64,000 nt of DNA from an uncultured Oscillibacter sp. (GTDB lineage Bacteria; Bacillota; Clostridia; Oscillospirales; Oscillospiraceae): assembly GCA_910585165.1 (NCBI GenBank), contig CAJUBX010000003.1, positions 3,187-67,186 of the forward strand. Reading direction: 5' to 3'. A model generated the notes under the pieces. That model did not search any database. It was given only the letters and a program-made list of their open reading frames with translations, and was not told the origin of the DNA. The position numbers were made by a program, and so were the translations under genes. This document shows, one piece after another, positions 8,970 to 17,080 of this stretch; positions within the stretch are counted from its first letter, which is position 1; every line of letters begins with the position of its first letter.

Positions 8970-9187
8970 GCTTGTCCCTCCTGTTCCCGATGGAAAATCA
9001 GTTCAATAGACTCGATGAACCCTCCGGCCCTCTGCTTCTTCGGGACGAAGCCCGCGTAGCGCCAGCCCTCCAACCCCCGCCGGAGGATAATCTCCCGGTG
9101 CCCGTCTGTTTCCAGGCCGACGCCGCCAAAAAGGCTGTACCCGCTTTCATAGTCGCATTGAACGGTCTCAAACTCATATTCCAGCAT
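8966..9187 (-). CDS. DUF4177-like small protein
   Basis: 73 residues from the ATG at 9187, chosen because GGGGGGA sits 6 bases upstream; a longer frame to 9238 lacks a ribosome binding site. The N-terminus MLEYEFETVQCDYESG and the central EIILRRGLEGWRYAGFVPKKQR resemble DUF4177 (a beta-rich fold beginning Y.YK.V and ending with a W..V pattern). No function is known. It sits between YlmH and DUF896 in the ABC exporter operon. Confidence 0.7.
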   Translation of the reverse strand: MLEYEFETVQCDYESGYSLFGGVGLETDGHREIILRRGLEGWRYAGFVPKKQRAGGFIESIELIFHREQEGQA

Positions 9188-9262
9188 TCCAAATCCCCCC
9201 TGTATTTTCATACGGTTTCTGGCCTTATAATTCTTCAAAGGATACCCGGATTTCCGTCCGCC

Positions 9263-10054
9263 TCAAACGTACACCTGCAAAACAATGGAGACGCGGCCCT
9301 TACGGGTCAGGCCCCCTACCTTCGAGAGCTCAAACTTTCCAAAGCCCCGGGCGGACACCACGTCCCCCGCCTCCAGCAACTTGTCCGGCTTCACGCACTC
9401 CCGCCAATTGAGCTGTACCTTTCCGCTTTCAATCAGGGCGGCGGCCTTCCCCCTTGCCAGGCGGAAGCCGGAGGAGGCCACCGCGTCCAGCCGCAGGGAG
9501 GATACCGTATCCCGGACCTCCCGCCGCGCCGCAGCGGGAATGTGGAGGCTGTCCGGCTCGATGGCGGAAACGCTGAGCCTGGCCCGCCCGGCGGAGCTCC
9601 AGCCTTGCAGGAGGAAATCCGCCACGCCCTCCAAAACCAGCAGGTCCGCGCTGCCGGAGGCCACCAGGATGTCCCCCACCTTTTCCCGCACGATGCCAAG
9701 GCCCATGAGGCTTCCAAGGAAATCCCGGTGAGTCAGCTTCTCCTCCTCCCGGAAGGCCGCCCGGAGGCAGCGGATGGGCGCTTCGGCGCTCTGCGGCTCC
9801 ATCCAGTCCGGGAGGAACAGCAAAACCTGCCGCTCCGCCCCCTCGTAGCCCCCTTGCAGGACATAGGCGCTCTCCGGCACGCCCGCCAGGCGCAGAAGGT
9901 CCAGGGCCCGGGAGCGCTGCTGGGGGCTGAGGAAATCCGTGGAGGCCGGGACGTTCCGCCGGAACGCCTGCCGGGCCTTGTCCAGCACCTTCGCCAGGGC
10001 CAGCCGGTCCTCCCCGGCAAGGCCCATGCGGTCCAGCAGAGCGCCCTTATCCAT
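9263..10054 (-). CDS. ylmH: YlmH-family S4-domain RNA-binding protein
   Basis: 263 residues. The C-terminal S4 RNA-binding domain is visible at about 190-245 (LDAVASSGFRLARGKAAALIESGKVQLNWRECVKPDKLLEAGDVVSARGFGKFEL). The N-terminal and middle parts match YlmH (DRLALAKVLDKARQAF, TDFLSPQQRSRA, THRDFLGSLMGLGIVREKVGDIL). YlmH proteins bind ribosomes or tRNA-linked peptides in quality control and usually sit in the division cluster next to sepF and divIVA. Here the gene overlaps the ABC exporter by 8 bp instead, an unusual neighbourhood. Confidence 0.9.
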   Translation of the reverse strand: MDKGALLDRMGLAGEDRLALAKVLDKARQAFRRNVPASTDFLSPQQRSRALDLLRLAGVPESAYVLQGGYEGAERQVLLFLPDWMEPQSAEAPIRCLRAAFREEEKLTHRDFLGSLMGLGIVREKVGDILVASGSADLLVLEGVADFLLQGWSSAGRARLSVSAIEPDSLHIPAAARREVRDTVSSLRLDAVASSGFRLARGKAAALIESGKVQLNWRECVKPDKLLEAGDVVSARGFGKFELSKVGGLTRKGRVSIVLQVYV

Positions 10055-11798
10055 GGCGCAGCTCCTGGGTGCGGACCAGGGCGGCGTAGGCCCCGTCCCT
10101 GGCCATCAGCTCCTCGTGGCTTCCCAGTTCCACCATGCGCCCGCCGTCAATTACGGCGATGCGGTCGGCGTTTCGGACGGTGGAGAGCCGGTGGGCGATG
10201 ATAATGGTGGTCCGGCCCTTGGAGAGCTTGTCAAAGGCCTCCTGGAGCTTGGCCTCCGTCACGCTGTCCAGGGCGGAGGTGGCCTCGTCCAGTATCAGCA
10301 CCGGGGGGTCCTTGAGGAAAATCCGGGCAATGGAAATCCGCTGCTTCTGCCCGCCGGAGAGAAGCACGCCCCGCTCCCCCACGTAGGTGTTGAACCCGTC
10401 GGGCATGGCGACAATGTCGTCGTAAATCTCCGCAAGGCGGGCGGCCCGGGCCACCTCCTCCTCTGTGGCTCCGGGGCGGCCGTAGCGGATGTTCTCCAGA
10501 ATGCTGGCGGCAAAGAGGAACACGTCCTGCTGCACCACGCCCACGTTCCGCCGGAGGGACTCCTGGGTCACCTGCCGCACGTCCGTGCCGTCCAGGAGGA
10601 TGGCCCCCTCCGTCACGTCGTAAAACCGGGGGATGAGCTGGCAGAGGGTGGACTTCCCCCCGCCGGAGGGGCCCACCACCGCCAGCGTCTCCCCGGGGCG
10701 GATATGGAGGTCCACATCCCGCAGCACCGCCAGGTCGTCCTGGTAGGCGAAGCTCACATGATCCACGTCAATCTTCCCCTCCACCCGCTGCAAGACCCGG
10801 GCGTCCGGCGCGTCCTTGAGGGCGGGCTCCTCCCGCATCAGCTCGATGAAGCGGTTCAGGCCCGCCGTGCCGTTGGCGAAGAGCTCGGCGAAGTTGGAGA
10901 GCTTGCGCACAGGGGTGACGAAGGTGGTGATATAGAGGCTGAAGGTGGTCAGGTCGATGACGTTCAGCTCCCCCCGCATGATGAACAGCCCTCCGGCGGC
11001 GATAACGGCGGCGGAGAGAATGGAGAGAAAGAACTCCATGGAGGCGTTGAACCGTCCCATGGCCTTGTGAAAGGCCCGCTTGGAGGTTTTAAAGGTGGCG
11101 TTGGAGCTGTCGAACTTTTGAAGCTCCGCCCCCTCGTTGGCGAAGGCCTTGGCCGTGCGGATGCCGGAGAGGCCGGACTCGATGTCGGAATTGATGACGG
11201 CGGTCTTCTGCTTCACGGCGGAGGAGGCGGCGCTCATGGAGCGGCGGCAGGACCAGACCACGGCGAAAAATACCGGCACGATGCAGGCGATCACCAGGGC
11301 CAGCCGCCACTGGATGGTGAACATGATGAGAAGGGACCCCGCGATGGTGACGCCGGAGATGAAGATATCCTCCGGCCCGTGGTGGGCCAGCTCCGTGATG
11401 TCAAAGAGGTCGGCGGTCAGGCGGCTCATCAGCTGGCCGGTGCGGTTTTTGTCATAGTAGTTGAAGCTCAGCTCCTGCATGTGGCGAAAGAGGTCGTGGC
11501 GGATATCCGCCTCCACCAGAATGCCGAAGGTGTGGCCCCAGTAGCAGATCACATAGGTCAGCAGGGCCCGGAGCACAAAGGCGGTGAAGACCACCGCCAT
11601 CACGGCGAAAAAGGTCTTGTAGGCGCTTTGGGGCAGCAGCTCGTACATGCACCACCGGGACACGGCGGGGAAGGCCAGGTCGATCATCGAGATCAGCAGG
11701 GCGCAGCTGAGGTCCATCACGAACAGCTTCCGGTGGGGGCGGAAGTAGGAGAGGAAAATTTGCAGGGTGGATTTTCGCTGAAAGTCCTGGGTGGTCAT
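10047..11798 (-). CDS. ABC exporter, fused permease and ATPase
   Basis: 583 residues from the ATG at 11798, which has GGAGG 8 bases upstream; an in-frame ATG at 11813 overlaps that site and is rejected. Residues ~15-310 are the six-helix exporter domain. The nucleotide-binding domain follows: Walker A GPSGGGKST, Q-loop VVQQDVFLF, signature LSGGQKQRISIARIF, Walker B VLILDEATSALD, and the H-loop IIIAHRLSTV. It is a type IV half-transporter that would work as a homodimer exporting lipid, peptide or drug; the substrate is not evident. First gene of an operon with ylmH. Confidence 0.93.
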   Translation of the reverse strand: MTTQDFQRKSTLQIFLSYFRPHRKLFVMDLSCALLISMIDLAFPAVSRWCMYELLPQSAYKTFFAVMAVVFTAFVLRALLTYVICYWGHTFGILVEADIRHDLFRHMQELSFNYYDKNRTGQLMSRLTADLFDITELAHHGPEDIFISGVTIAGSLLIMFTIQWRLALVIACIVPVFFAVVWSCRRSMSAASSAVKQKTAVINSDIESGLSGIRTAKAFANEGAELQKFDSSNATFKTSKRAFHKAMGRFNASMEFFLSILSAAVIAAGGLFIMRGELNVIDLTTFSLYITTFVTPVRKLSNFAELFANGTAGLNRFIELMREEPALKDAPDARVLQRVEGKIDVDHVSFAYQDDLAVLRDVDLHIRPGETLAVVGPSGGGKSTLCQLIPRFYDVTEGAILLDGTDVRQVTQESLRRNVGVVQQDVFLFAASILENIRYGRPGATEEEVARAARLAEIYDDIVAMPDGFNTYVGERGVLLSGGQKQRISIARIFLKDPPVLILDEATSALDSVTEAKLQEAFDKLSKGRTTIIIAHRLSTVRNADRIAVIDGGRMVELGSHEELMARDGAYAALVRTQELRHG

Positions 11799-11909
11799 AA
11801 ACGAAGCCTCCATATAATTTTAGAACCTGTATGTTCAACCGCGGAACGCCGCCCCGGCGGCCCTTTTGCCGCCGCCCATGGGCAGCCCGGATTCATTTCA
11901 CGCCTATTG

Positions 11910-11938
11910 ACTATAGCACAAATTTCCCGGCCATGCAA
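11910..11938 (-). promoter_or_regulatory. Promoter of the ABC exporter operon
   Basis: On the minus strand TTGCAT (11933-11938) and TATAGT (11910-11915) are separated by 17 bases, about 110 bases before the exporter start. The GC-rich leader between contains several CCGCCGG repeats that may fold. Confidence 0.6.
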
Positions 11939-11942
11939 GGAA

Positions 11943-11971
11943 ACATCCCCGGACGGTTTCGTCCGGGGATG
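11943..11971 (-). terminator. Terminator of the SH3-domain gene
   Basis: A 12-bp stem (CATCCCCGGACG / CGTCCGGGGATG) with a small loop starts 18 bases beyond the stop of the SH3-domain gene on the minus strand and is followed by a U-rich stretch. Confidence 0.6.
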
Positions 11972-11988
11972 CGTCTTTCTTCAAGCGC

Positions 11989-13035
11989 TCAGGCGTTTGC
12001 CAGGAACTCTCCCTTCATATAGCCGGTGGTGGTCACGCCGCCCACGGCGCTGAAGGTGATCTCATACCAGCCGTCCCCGGCGCTGGACACAATCCGGACC
12101 GACCCGCCGTTGGGAATCGAGGCCAGAATGTCGTAGCTGGTGCCGGGGCCGGAGCGGACCCGGACGCCGTTGCCGCCGTTGACGACCACGGCCTTGCCCG
12201 CCTTCAGGGCCCCGCCGCCGGAGGACGTTGTGCCGGTGGACGGCGCGGCAGTGGTCCCGCCGCCGGAGGCCGGGGCGGAGCCGCCGGTGACCCGGACGAT
12301 GCAGATGGCCCGCTTGGACCCGTCGGTGACCACCACGTTGGTGGTGCCCTTGGCCACAAGGGTTACGGTGCCGTCCCCGGCCACGGTGGCGATGGACGGG
12401 TCCTCGCTGATCCAGGTATAGGTCCCGGTGCCGCCGGAGACCCGGAGCTTGACGGAGCCCTTGGAAACCGGCTCGGTAAAGTCCGTAATGTTGAGGGTCA
12501 GCCCCTTGGGCAGCGCCGCGGCGGAGGCGTAGCTCATGCTGCCTTCCGGGCTGGCAGTTCCCGCATTGCCGGAGGCCGTGCCGGAACCGTTCCCCTCCGG
12601 CATGGTTCCGCCTCCCGGCGCATCCGCGCCGGGCTCGCTTGCGCCCGGTTCCTCCGCGCCGGGCTCCTCCCCTTCGCCGGGGACTTCGGGGACAGGCGTG
12701 CCGGAGGGGGGAACCACAGGCTCCTGGGGCTGGGTAACGCCGGGCTTATTGTCTTCGGGCGGCGTTTTGCCGTCCTTATTGAACAGCTTGTCCCCGTAGA
12801 GAAGGTACACCAGCAGCAGAGCCATCAGCACAATCAGCACAATCAAAACCGGCGTCACGATGCTGTAGGCGCTCCGCCCGCCCCGGCCGCCGGAGCTTCG
12901 GACCCCCTCCCGGAGGATGGGGCGGCGGACCGGCTCCTGCTCCTCCTCCCAGTATTCCTCCTCCTCGCAGAACGGGCAGTTTTTATAAGTATCGGAATAT
13001 CTCTCCCCGCAGACGGGGCAGTGTTTCATTGCCAT
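11989..13035 (-). CDS. Zinc-ribbon, Ig-like and SH3-domain membrane protein
   Basis: 348 residues; the start at 13035 is fixed by GGGAGG 7 bases upstream, while the longer open frame merely runs into the udk gene. Order: a zinc ribbon at residues 6-25 (CPVCGERY then CPFCEEEE), an acidic linker, one membrane helix (about 62-88), a Pro/Gly/Glu-rich low-complexity spacer with repeated GAEEPGASEPGADAPG, a BIG2-like Ig domain (about 185-262, WISEDPSIATVAGDGTVT), a Ser/Thr/Gly linker, and a C-terminal bacterial SH3 domain (GVRVRSGPGTSYDILA..GYMKGEFL). This implies a cytosolic metal finger and an outside wall-binding part. Function unknown. Confidence 0.85.
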   Translation of the reverse strand: MAMKHCPVCGERYSDTYKNCPFCEEEEYWEEEQEPVRRPILREGVRSSGGRGGRSAYSIVTPVLIVLIVLMALLLVYLLYGDKLFNKDGKTPPEDNKPGVTQPQEPVVPPSGTPVPEVPGEGEEPGAEEPGASEPGADAPGGGTMPEGNGSGTASGNAGTASPEGSMSYASAAALPKGLTLNITDFTEPVSKGSVKLRVSGGTGTYTWISEDPSIATVAGDGTVTLVAKGTTNVVVTDGSKRAICIVRVTGGSAPASGGGTTAAPSTGTTSSGGGALKAGKAVVVNGGNGVRVRSGPGTSYDILASIPNGGSVRIVSSAGDGWYEITFSAVGGVTTTGYMKGEFLANA

Positions 13036-13146
13036 GTCGGACCTCCCGCGCGTTGTTTCGTTACACTCGCATTTTCTATCATATCCATTTTCCAGGCCGC
13101 CGTCAAGTGCGAGTTCGACAAAATTTGTGAACTTTCCAGGTTCTCC

Positions 13147-13174
13147 TTGCTTTTTCGCCCGGAATCCATATAAT
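13147..13174 (+). promoter_or_regulatory. Promoter of udk
   Basis: TTGCTT (13147-13152), a 16-base spacer and a perfect TATAAT (13169-13174) precede the udk start by about 43 bases. Confidence 0.65.
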
Positions 13175-13216
13175 GGATTTGGAGGATCCAATCGAATCAA
13201 CGGGAGGTATGGGGTT

Positions 13217-13834
13217 ATGAGCGCCATCATCATCGGCATCGCCGGAGGAAGCGGCTCCGGCAAAACCACCCTGACCCGGCATCTGAAGGACCACTTCGGC
13301 CCCGATGTCACCGTCATCGGCCACGACAGCTACTACAAGCGGCAGGAGGGCAAAACCTACGAGGAGCGGGCCCTCCAGAATTACGACCATCCCAGCGCCT
13401 TCGAGACGGACCTGCTGGTCCGGCATCTGAAGGACCTGCGGGAGGGCCGCTCCATTCAATGCCCGGTGTACTCCTATGTGGACCACAACCGGACGGACCA
13501 GACGGTAGAGATTTTCCCCACCAAGGTCCTGATCGTGGAGGGCATCCTGATTTTCCAGGACCCGGTGCTCCGGGAGGTGTTCGACATTAAAATCTTCGTG
13601 GAGACCGACGCGGACGAGCGCATCCTCCGCCGGGCGCTCCGGGACGTGGAGGAGCGGGGCAGGACCCTGCGGTCGGTGGTGAGCCAGTACCTGACCACGG
13701 TGAAGCCCATGCACGAGCAGTACGTGGAGCCCTCCCGGAAGCACGCGGACATCATCGTTCTGGAGGGAGGCCATAATCTAGTGGCCCTGGAGATGATCAT
13801 GCAGCGGATTCAAAACCACATCGACACAGACTGA
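13217..13834 (+). CDS. udk: Uridine kinase
   Basis: 205 residues, the usual length. ATG at 13217 follows GGGAGGT by 9 bases. The P-loop is GIAGGSGSGKTT near residue 7, followed by VIGHDSYYK (the Asp and Tyr-Tyr of the uridine site), YDHPSAFETDLL, and FVETDADERILRRALRDVEERGRT, all diagnostic. It phosphorylates uridine and cytidine to UMP and CMP in pyrimidine salvage, complementing the cytidine deaminase at 41.5 kb. Followed by a bidirectional terminator. Confidence 0.95.
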   Translation: MSAIIIGIAGGSGSGKTTLTRHLKDHFGPDVTVIGHDSYYKRQEGKTYEERALQNYDHPSAFETDLLVRHLKDLREGRSIQCPVYSYVDHNRTDQTVEIFPTKVLIVEGILIFQDPVLREVFDIKIFVETDADERILRRALRDVEERGRTLRSVVSQYLTTVKPMHEQYVEPSRKHADIIVLEGGHNLVALEMIMQRIQNHIDTD

Positions 13835-13842
13835 CAGACTGA

Positions 13843-13870
13843 AAAAGGAGCGGCGAAAGCCGCTCCTTTT
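13843..13870. terminator. Bidirectional terminator udk/dinB
   Basis: The stem AAAAGGAGCGGC / GCCGCTCCTTTT with loop GAAA serves convergent udk and dinB; its right arm reaches the dinB stop codon. Confidence 0.85.
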
Positions 13871-15092
13871 ATCCCCTCTTCCGAAAGCTTCCCCCGTCCT
13901 CCGGCTCCTCCGGCGTCCGCCCGCCAAAGCCGATGGCCCCGCCGCCGTACCGCCGCCGGATGCCGTCCACGGCGGCCTCCAGCCGCTCCTGCCGCTCCCG
14001 GTTCTCCCCGGCAGCGAACAGGTCCCCCTGCTCATAGGTTTCGTCCTCCGGCGTCAGGTGGATGGCCGTCACCGTCAGGGCCCGGACGGGGCTGGGGGGC
14101 TTCCACAGCTCCCCGGCCAGTTCCAGGGCGGCGGCGGAAATGTCCCGGATCAGGCGGGTGGGAGCCGGGAGCTGCCGCTGGCGGGAGCGGTCGTGAAAGG
14201 CCGGGTCCCGGACCGTCACATGAACGCCCCCGGCGTAAAGCCCCGCCCGGCGCAGGCGGCTGGCCACGCTGTCCGCCAGAAGGCCGATCCCCGCCGCCAC
14301 CTGTGCCTGGGCGGTGAGGTTCTTGGGGAAGGTGGCGCCGTTTCCCACGGACTTTACCTGCTCCGGCTCATGGCGGGAGCGGACCGGCTCCCGGTCCAGG
14401 CCGCCCGCATAGTCGTGGAGCTGGCCCCCCAGCTTTCCCATCAGCTCCTCCAGCATCTCCCGGGGGCAGGCCGCCAGCTCGCCGATGGTCCGAACGCCAT
14501 ACTGCCCCAGCAGCTTCCGCGCCGCGCCCCCCACGTAGAGCATGTCCCCCGCCGGAAGGGGCCAGACAATCTCCCGCCAGTTCTCCCGGGAAATCACGGT
14601 GGTGGCGTCGGGTTTTTTGTAGTCGCTGCCCAGCTTTGCGAACACCTTGTTAAAAGAGACCCCCACGGAGAGGGTCAGCCCCAGCTCCTTCCGCACCCTC
14701 TGCCGGAGAGCATCCGCCAGGGCCCTGCCGTCCATTTTGAACAGGTGGAGGGTATGCGTCACGTCCAGCCAGCTCTCGTCAATGCCGAAGGGCTCCACCA
14801 GATCGGTGTACTCGTCGTAAATGGCGTTGACCCGCCGGGAGTACTCCCGGTAGAGGCGGTGGTGGGGCGGCAGGAGCACCAGCTCCGGGCACTTTTTCCG
14901 CGCCTGCCAGATGGTCTCCGCCGTCTGCACGCCGAAGCGCTTGGCGGGCTCGTTCTTCGCCAGAATAATGCCGTGGCGGGAGGCCGGGTCCCCGCAGACG
15001 GCCACGGGGAATCTTTTCAATTCCGGGCGGCTTAAAAGCTCCACCGAGGCGTAGAAGCTGTTCAGGTCGCAGTGAAGAATCACGCGGTCCAT
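13869..15092 (-). CDS. dinB: DNA polymerase IV (Y family)
   Basis: 407 residues from the ATG at 15092 behind GGAGG. The palm active site is present: CDLNSFYASVE (first catalytic Asp) and GIDESWLDVT (catalytic Asp-Glu). Further family blocks are VAVCGDPASRHGIILAKNEPAK, SVGVSFNKVFAKLGSDYKKPDAT, and the helix-hairpin LGQYGVRTIGELAACP. The little-finger domain follows to the end. It performs translesion synthesis and lacks proofreading. I see no LexA box by eye upstream, so SOS control is not shown. Confidence 0.93.
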   Translation of the reverse strand: MDRVILHCDLNSFYASVELLSRPELKRFPVAVCGDPASRHGIILAKNEPAKRFGVQTAETIWQARKKCPELVLLPPHHRLYREYSRRVNAIYDEYTDLVEPFGIDESWLDVTHTLHLFKMDGRALADALRQRVRKELGLTLSVGVSFNKVFAKLGSDYKKPDATTVISRENWREIVWPLPAGDMLYVGGAARKLLGQYGVRTIGELAACPREMLEELMGKLGGQLHDYAGGLDREPVRSRHEPEQVKSVGNGATFPKNLTAQAQVAAGIGLLADSVASRLRRAGLYAGGVHVTVRDPAFHDRSRQRQLPAPTRLIRDISAAALELAGELWKPPSPVRALTVTAIHLTPEDETYEQGDLFAAGENRERQERLEAAVDGIRRRYGGGAIGFGGRTPEEPEDGGSFRKRG

Positions 15093-15212
15093 AAAGGGCC
15101 CTCCTCTCCTTATGACATGCCTATAATAGCACATGCGTTCGGCTTTGAAAAGACGGAATTTGGGCCGCCCGGACCGGAGGAGGGTTTCCAGCGGTTTTTT
15201 TAAAATTGGGGG

Positions 15213-15241
15213 TTGCATTTTCCGCTCTGCTGTCGTATACT
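15213..15241 (+). promoter_or_regulatory. Promoter of the FMN riboswitch-ribU unit
   Basis: TTGCAT (15213-15218), a 17-base spacer and TATACT (15236-15241) lie about 27 bases before the riboswitch. Confidence 0.75.
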
Positions 15242-15267
15242 ATCCCCAGGAAACACAACTGAATACT

Positions 15268-15400
15268 TTGTCTTCAGGGCGGGGCGCAATTCCCCACTGG
15301 CGGTACAGTCCGCGACCGGAGGCCGTTTTTCCAAAGCACGGCCCCCGCTGACCCGGTGGAACTCCGGGACCAACAGTCACAGTCTGGATGGAAGAAGATG
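15268..15400 (+). ncRNA. FMN riboswitch (RFN element)
   Basis: The conserved RFN blocks appear in order: TCTTCAGGGCGGGG, AATTCCCCACTGGCGGT, AGTCCGCGACC, CTGACCCGGTGGAACTCCGG, CAACAGTCACAGTCTGGATG and GAAGAAGATG, which pairs with the first block to form P1. RFN elements bind FMN and switch off riboflavin synthesis or uptake genes. The gene downstream is a RibU-like transporter subunit, which fits. Confidence 0.93.
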
Positions 15401-15416
15401 AGTGCGGCATACGTCC

Positions 15417-15439
15417 GCGCGTATTTTACGCGCTTTTTT
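15417..15439 (+). terminator. Riboswitch expression-platform terminator
   Basis: The hairpin GCGCGTA-TTT-TACGCGC followed by six T lies just after the FMN aptamer and before ribU, suggesting FMN-dependent transcription termination. Confidence 0.75.
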
Positions 15440-15508
15440 GCTGCTTGTTCACCTTGGAGAAGTCAAAGCGTCCAGGGTGTTTTCAAGTACGTAAAGGAGT
15501 GTTTTCTT

Positions 15509-16222
15509 ATGTCCAACTACGAGCCCAACACCGCCGCCGTTCAGGCGAACCGCCTGTCCCGCCCCCGGGTCACTGTCAAGACCGTCACGTCCCTTGCCAT
15601 GCTGGTGGCCCTGACGTACCTTGCCATGCTGCTGAGCAACCTGCTGCCCAAGGTTTCCGGTTTCCTGCAAATGGAGATCAAGGGCACCGTCATCGCCATT
15701 GGCGGCTTTTTGTTCGGTCCTCTCTCCGCCGCCGTCATCTCCATCATCGTGGCGGTCATCGAGATGTTCACCGTCAGCGACACGGGCCCCATCGGCTGCA
15801 TCATGAACCTGCTGGCCGCCTGCGCCTTTGCCTGCCCCGCCGCCTTCATCTATCAGAAAATGCGCACCCGGAAGGGCGCGGTCATCGGTCTCACCGTGGG
15901 CGTCATTGCCCTGACAATCACCATGCTCCTTTGGAACTACCTGATCACCCCCATCTACATGGGCATGGACCGCGAGAAGGTGGTCGTTCCCATGCTGGCC
16001 ACGGTCTTCCTCCCCTTCAACCTGGTGAAGGGCGGGCTGAACATGGCCCTGACCCTGATCCTCTACAAGCCCGTGGTCACCGCCCTGCGGAAGGCCCGGC
16101 TGGTCCCCGAGCGGGAAAATACCCAGGGCGGGGACCGCTTCGACGCGGGCTTCCTGCTGTTCTCCTTCGCCCTGCTCGCCACCTTTGTCCTGCTGGTGCT
16201 GGTGCTGGCGGGGAAAATCTGA
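15509..16222 (+). CDS. ribU: ECF transporter riboflavin-binding S component
   Basis: 237 residues with about six membrane helices, starting at the ATG 9 bases after AAAGGAG. The order of features fits energy-coupling-factor S components: TVKTVTSLAMLVALTYLAMLL, a first loop, then KGTVIAIGGFLFGPLSAAVISIIVAVIEMFT and NLVKGGLNMALTLILYKPVV. The preceding FMN riboswitch identifies riboflavin as the likely substrate. The protein is longer than typical RibU (about 190) because of N- and C-terminal extensions. The shared EcfA/EcfT module is not in the window. Its TGA stop lies within a repeat-element target site. Confidence 0.88.
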   Translation: MSNYEPNTAAVQANRLSRPRVTVKTVTSLAMLVALTYLAMLLSNLLPKVSGFLQMEIKGTVIAIGGFLFGPLSAAVISIIVAVIEMFTVSDTGPIGCIMNLLAACAFACPAAFIYQKMRTRKGAVIGLTVGVIALTITMLLWNYLITPIYMGMDREKVVVPMLATVFLPFNLVKGGLNMALTLILYKPVVTALRKARLVPERENTQGGDRFDAGFLLFSFALLATFVLLVLVLAGKI

Positions 16223-16223
16223 G

Positions 16224-16382
16224 AAGCTGTATTCATAGGCGTTGAACACTGTCTTGGCGGTCTTTTTTCCGCCATACGGTGTCAATTTCCCTTGAAATCC
16301 GTCAGGATTCCTGCGGAAAATTTCCTTGTCTGGCGAAAAAAATCTTCGCCAATCCAGCATCCCCCGCCTATGAATACAGCTT
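16224..16382. mobile_element. 159-bp MITE-like element with 18-bp terminal inverted repeats
   Basis: Perfect 18-bp inverted ends (left 16224-16241 AAGCTGTATTCATAGGCG, right 16365-16382) are flanked by a direct repeat CTGAG (16219-16223 and 16383-16387), as left by target-site duplication. No ORF lies inside; the interior has imperfect hairpins. The left CTGAG contains the ribU stop codon TGA. A non-autonomous transposon is the natural reading; the partner transposase is not in the window. Confidence 0.75.
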
Positions 16383-16412
16383 CTGAGACCCGGAGCCGCG
16401 CGGTTTTTTAAA

Positions 16413-16446
16413 CCCCGGGGCGGAGCCTGGCGGCTCCGCCCCGGGG
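16413..16446 (+). terminator. Terminator downstream of ribU
   Basis: A 15-bp GC stem (CCCCGGGGCGGAGCC / GGCTCCGCCCCGGGG) with loop TGGC is followed by ATTTTCC. The MITE separates it from ribU, so it may be the original ribU terminator. Confidence 0.65.
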
Positions 16447-16522
16447 ATTTTCCGGTCCCCCGGAGAGAAATTGAAAATATTTCCAAAATCTGCGCAACTG
16501 TGGCAATCGCAACTTGCGCTTT

Positions 16523-16550
16523 TTGGAAAACTTTGCTAACATGGTAGAAT
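16523..16550 (+). promoter_or_regulatory. Promoter of the MntR-like regulator
   Basis: TTGGAA (16523-16528), a 16-base spacer and TAGAAT (16545-16550) lie 25 bases before the TTG start. Confidence 0.5.
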
Positions 16551-16574
16551 TAAGCAGAAGGGAGGCGCATCGTC

Positions 16575-16946
16575 TTGGTCATACACGAATCTGCGGAGGA
16601 TTACCTGGAGTCCATCTTAATCATTCAAGAGCAGTCCGGCCAGGTCCGGTCCATCGACGTTGTAAACAAGCTCGGTTACTCCAAGCCCAGCGTCAGCATC
16701 GCCATGAAGAAGCTGCGGGAGAGCGGCTATATTACCATGGCCGGGGATGGAAACATCACCCTGACCGACAGCGGCATGGAGATCGCCAGCCGCATCTACC
16801 ACCGCCACAGAACCATCACCCGGCTTTTTGAGCTGATGGGCGTCTCCCCGGAACAGGCCGCCGCCGACGCCTGCAAGGTGGAGCACGACCTCAGCGAGGA
16901 GACCTTCGGACGGATCTGCGCCTATGTGGAGGACCTCCCTTTGTAA
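16575..16946 (+). CDS. DtxR/MntR-family metal-dependent regulator
   Basis: 123 residues, starting at TTG 9 bases after GGAGG. The N-terminal winged helix is clear: SAEDYLESILIIQEQSGQVRSIDVVNKLGYSKPSVSIAMKKLRESGYI. The dimerisation helices with metal-ligand candidates follow (HRHRTITRLFELMGV, ACKVEHDLSEETFGRI). It is shorter than MntR (about 140) and lacks any SH3-like domain. Family members repress metal uptake when loaded with Mn or Fe; no transport gene is adjacent, so the target is unknown. Confidence 0.85.
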   Translation: MVIHESAEDYLESILIIQEQSGQVRSIDVVNKLGYSKPSVSIAMKKLRESGYITMAGDGNITLTDSGMEIASRIYHRHRTITRLFELMGVSPEQAAADACKVEHDLSEETFGRICAYVEDLPL

Positions 16947-17036
16947 CGGCGTCCGCCATGGCGGACGCTTCCCGGCAGGGAGGAATATTCCGGCGTTTTA
17001 TCTAAAAAGAGGCAGGGAAGTTTTCTGTTCGGGGGC

Positions 17037-17065
17037 TTGCATTTTTGCGGTCTTTCCGGTACAAT
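17037..17065 (+). promoter_or_regulatory. Promoter of the ssnA leader
   Basis: TTGCAT (17037-17042), an exact 17-base spacer and TACAAT (17060-17065) predict a start near 17072, giving ssnA a ~150-nt untranslated leader. Confidence 0.7.
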
Positions 17066-17080
17066 AAAAATAATCAGCAA

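Noticed and set aside
9939..12053. 704-codon plus frame opposite the ABC exporter
   Set aside because: Exporter on the minus strand has all ABC motifs; the plus translation is repetitive and lacks any domain.
13036..13317. N-terminal extension of the SH3-domain gene over udk
   Set aside because: It would overlap udk and its promoter; GGAGG marks the start at 13035.
15356..15508. Extension of ribU into the riboswitch
   Set aside because: The open frame upstream overlaps the FMN aptamer and terminator; the ATG at 15509 has the proper AAAGGAG.
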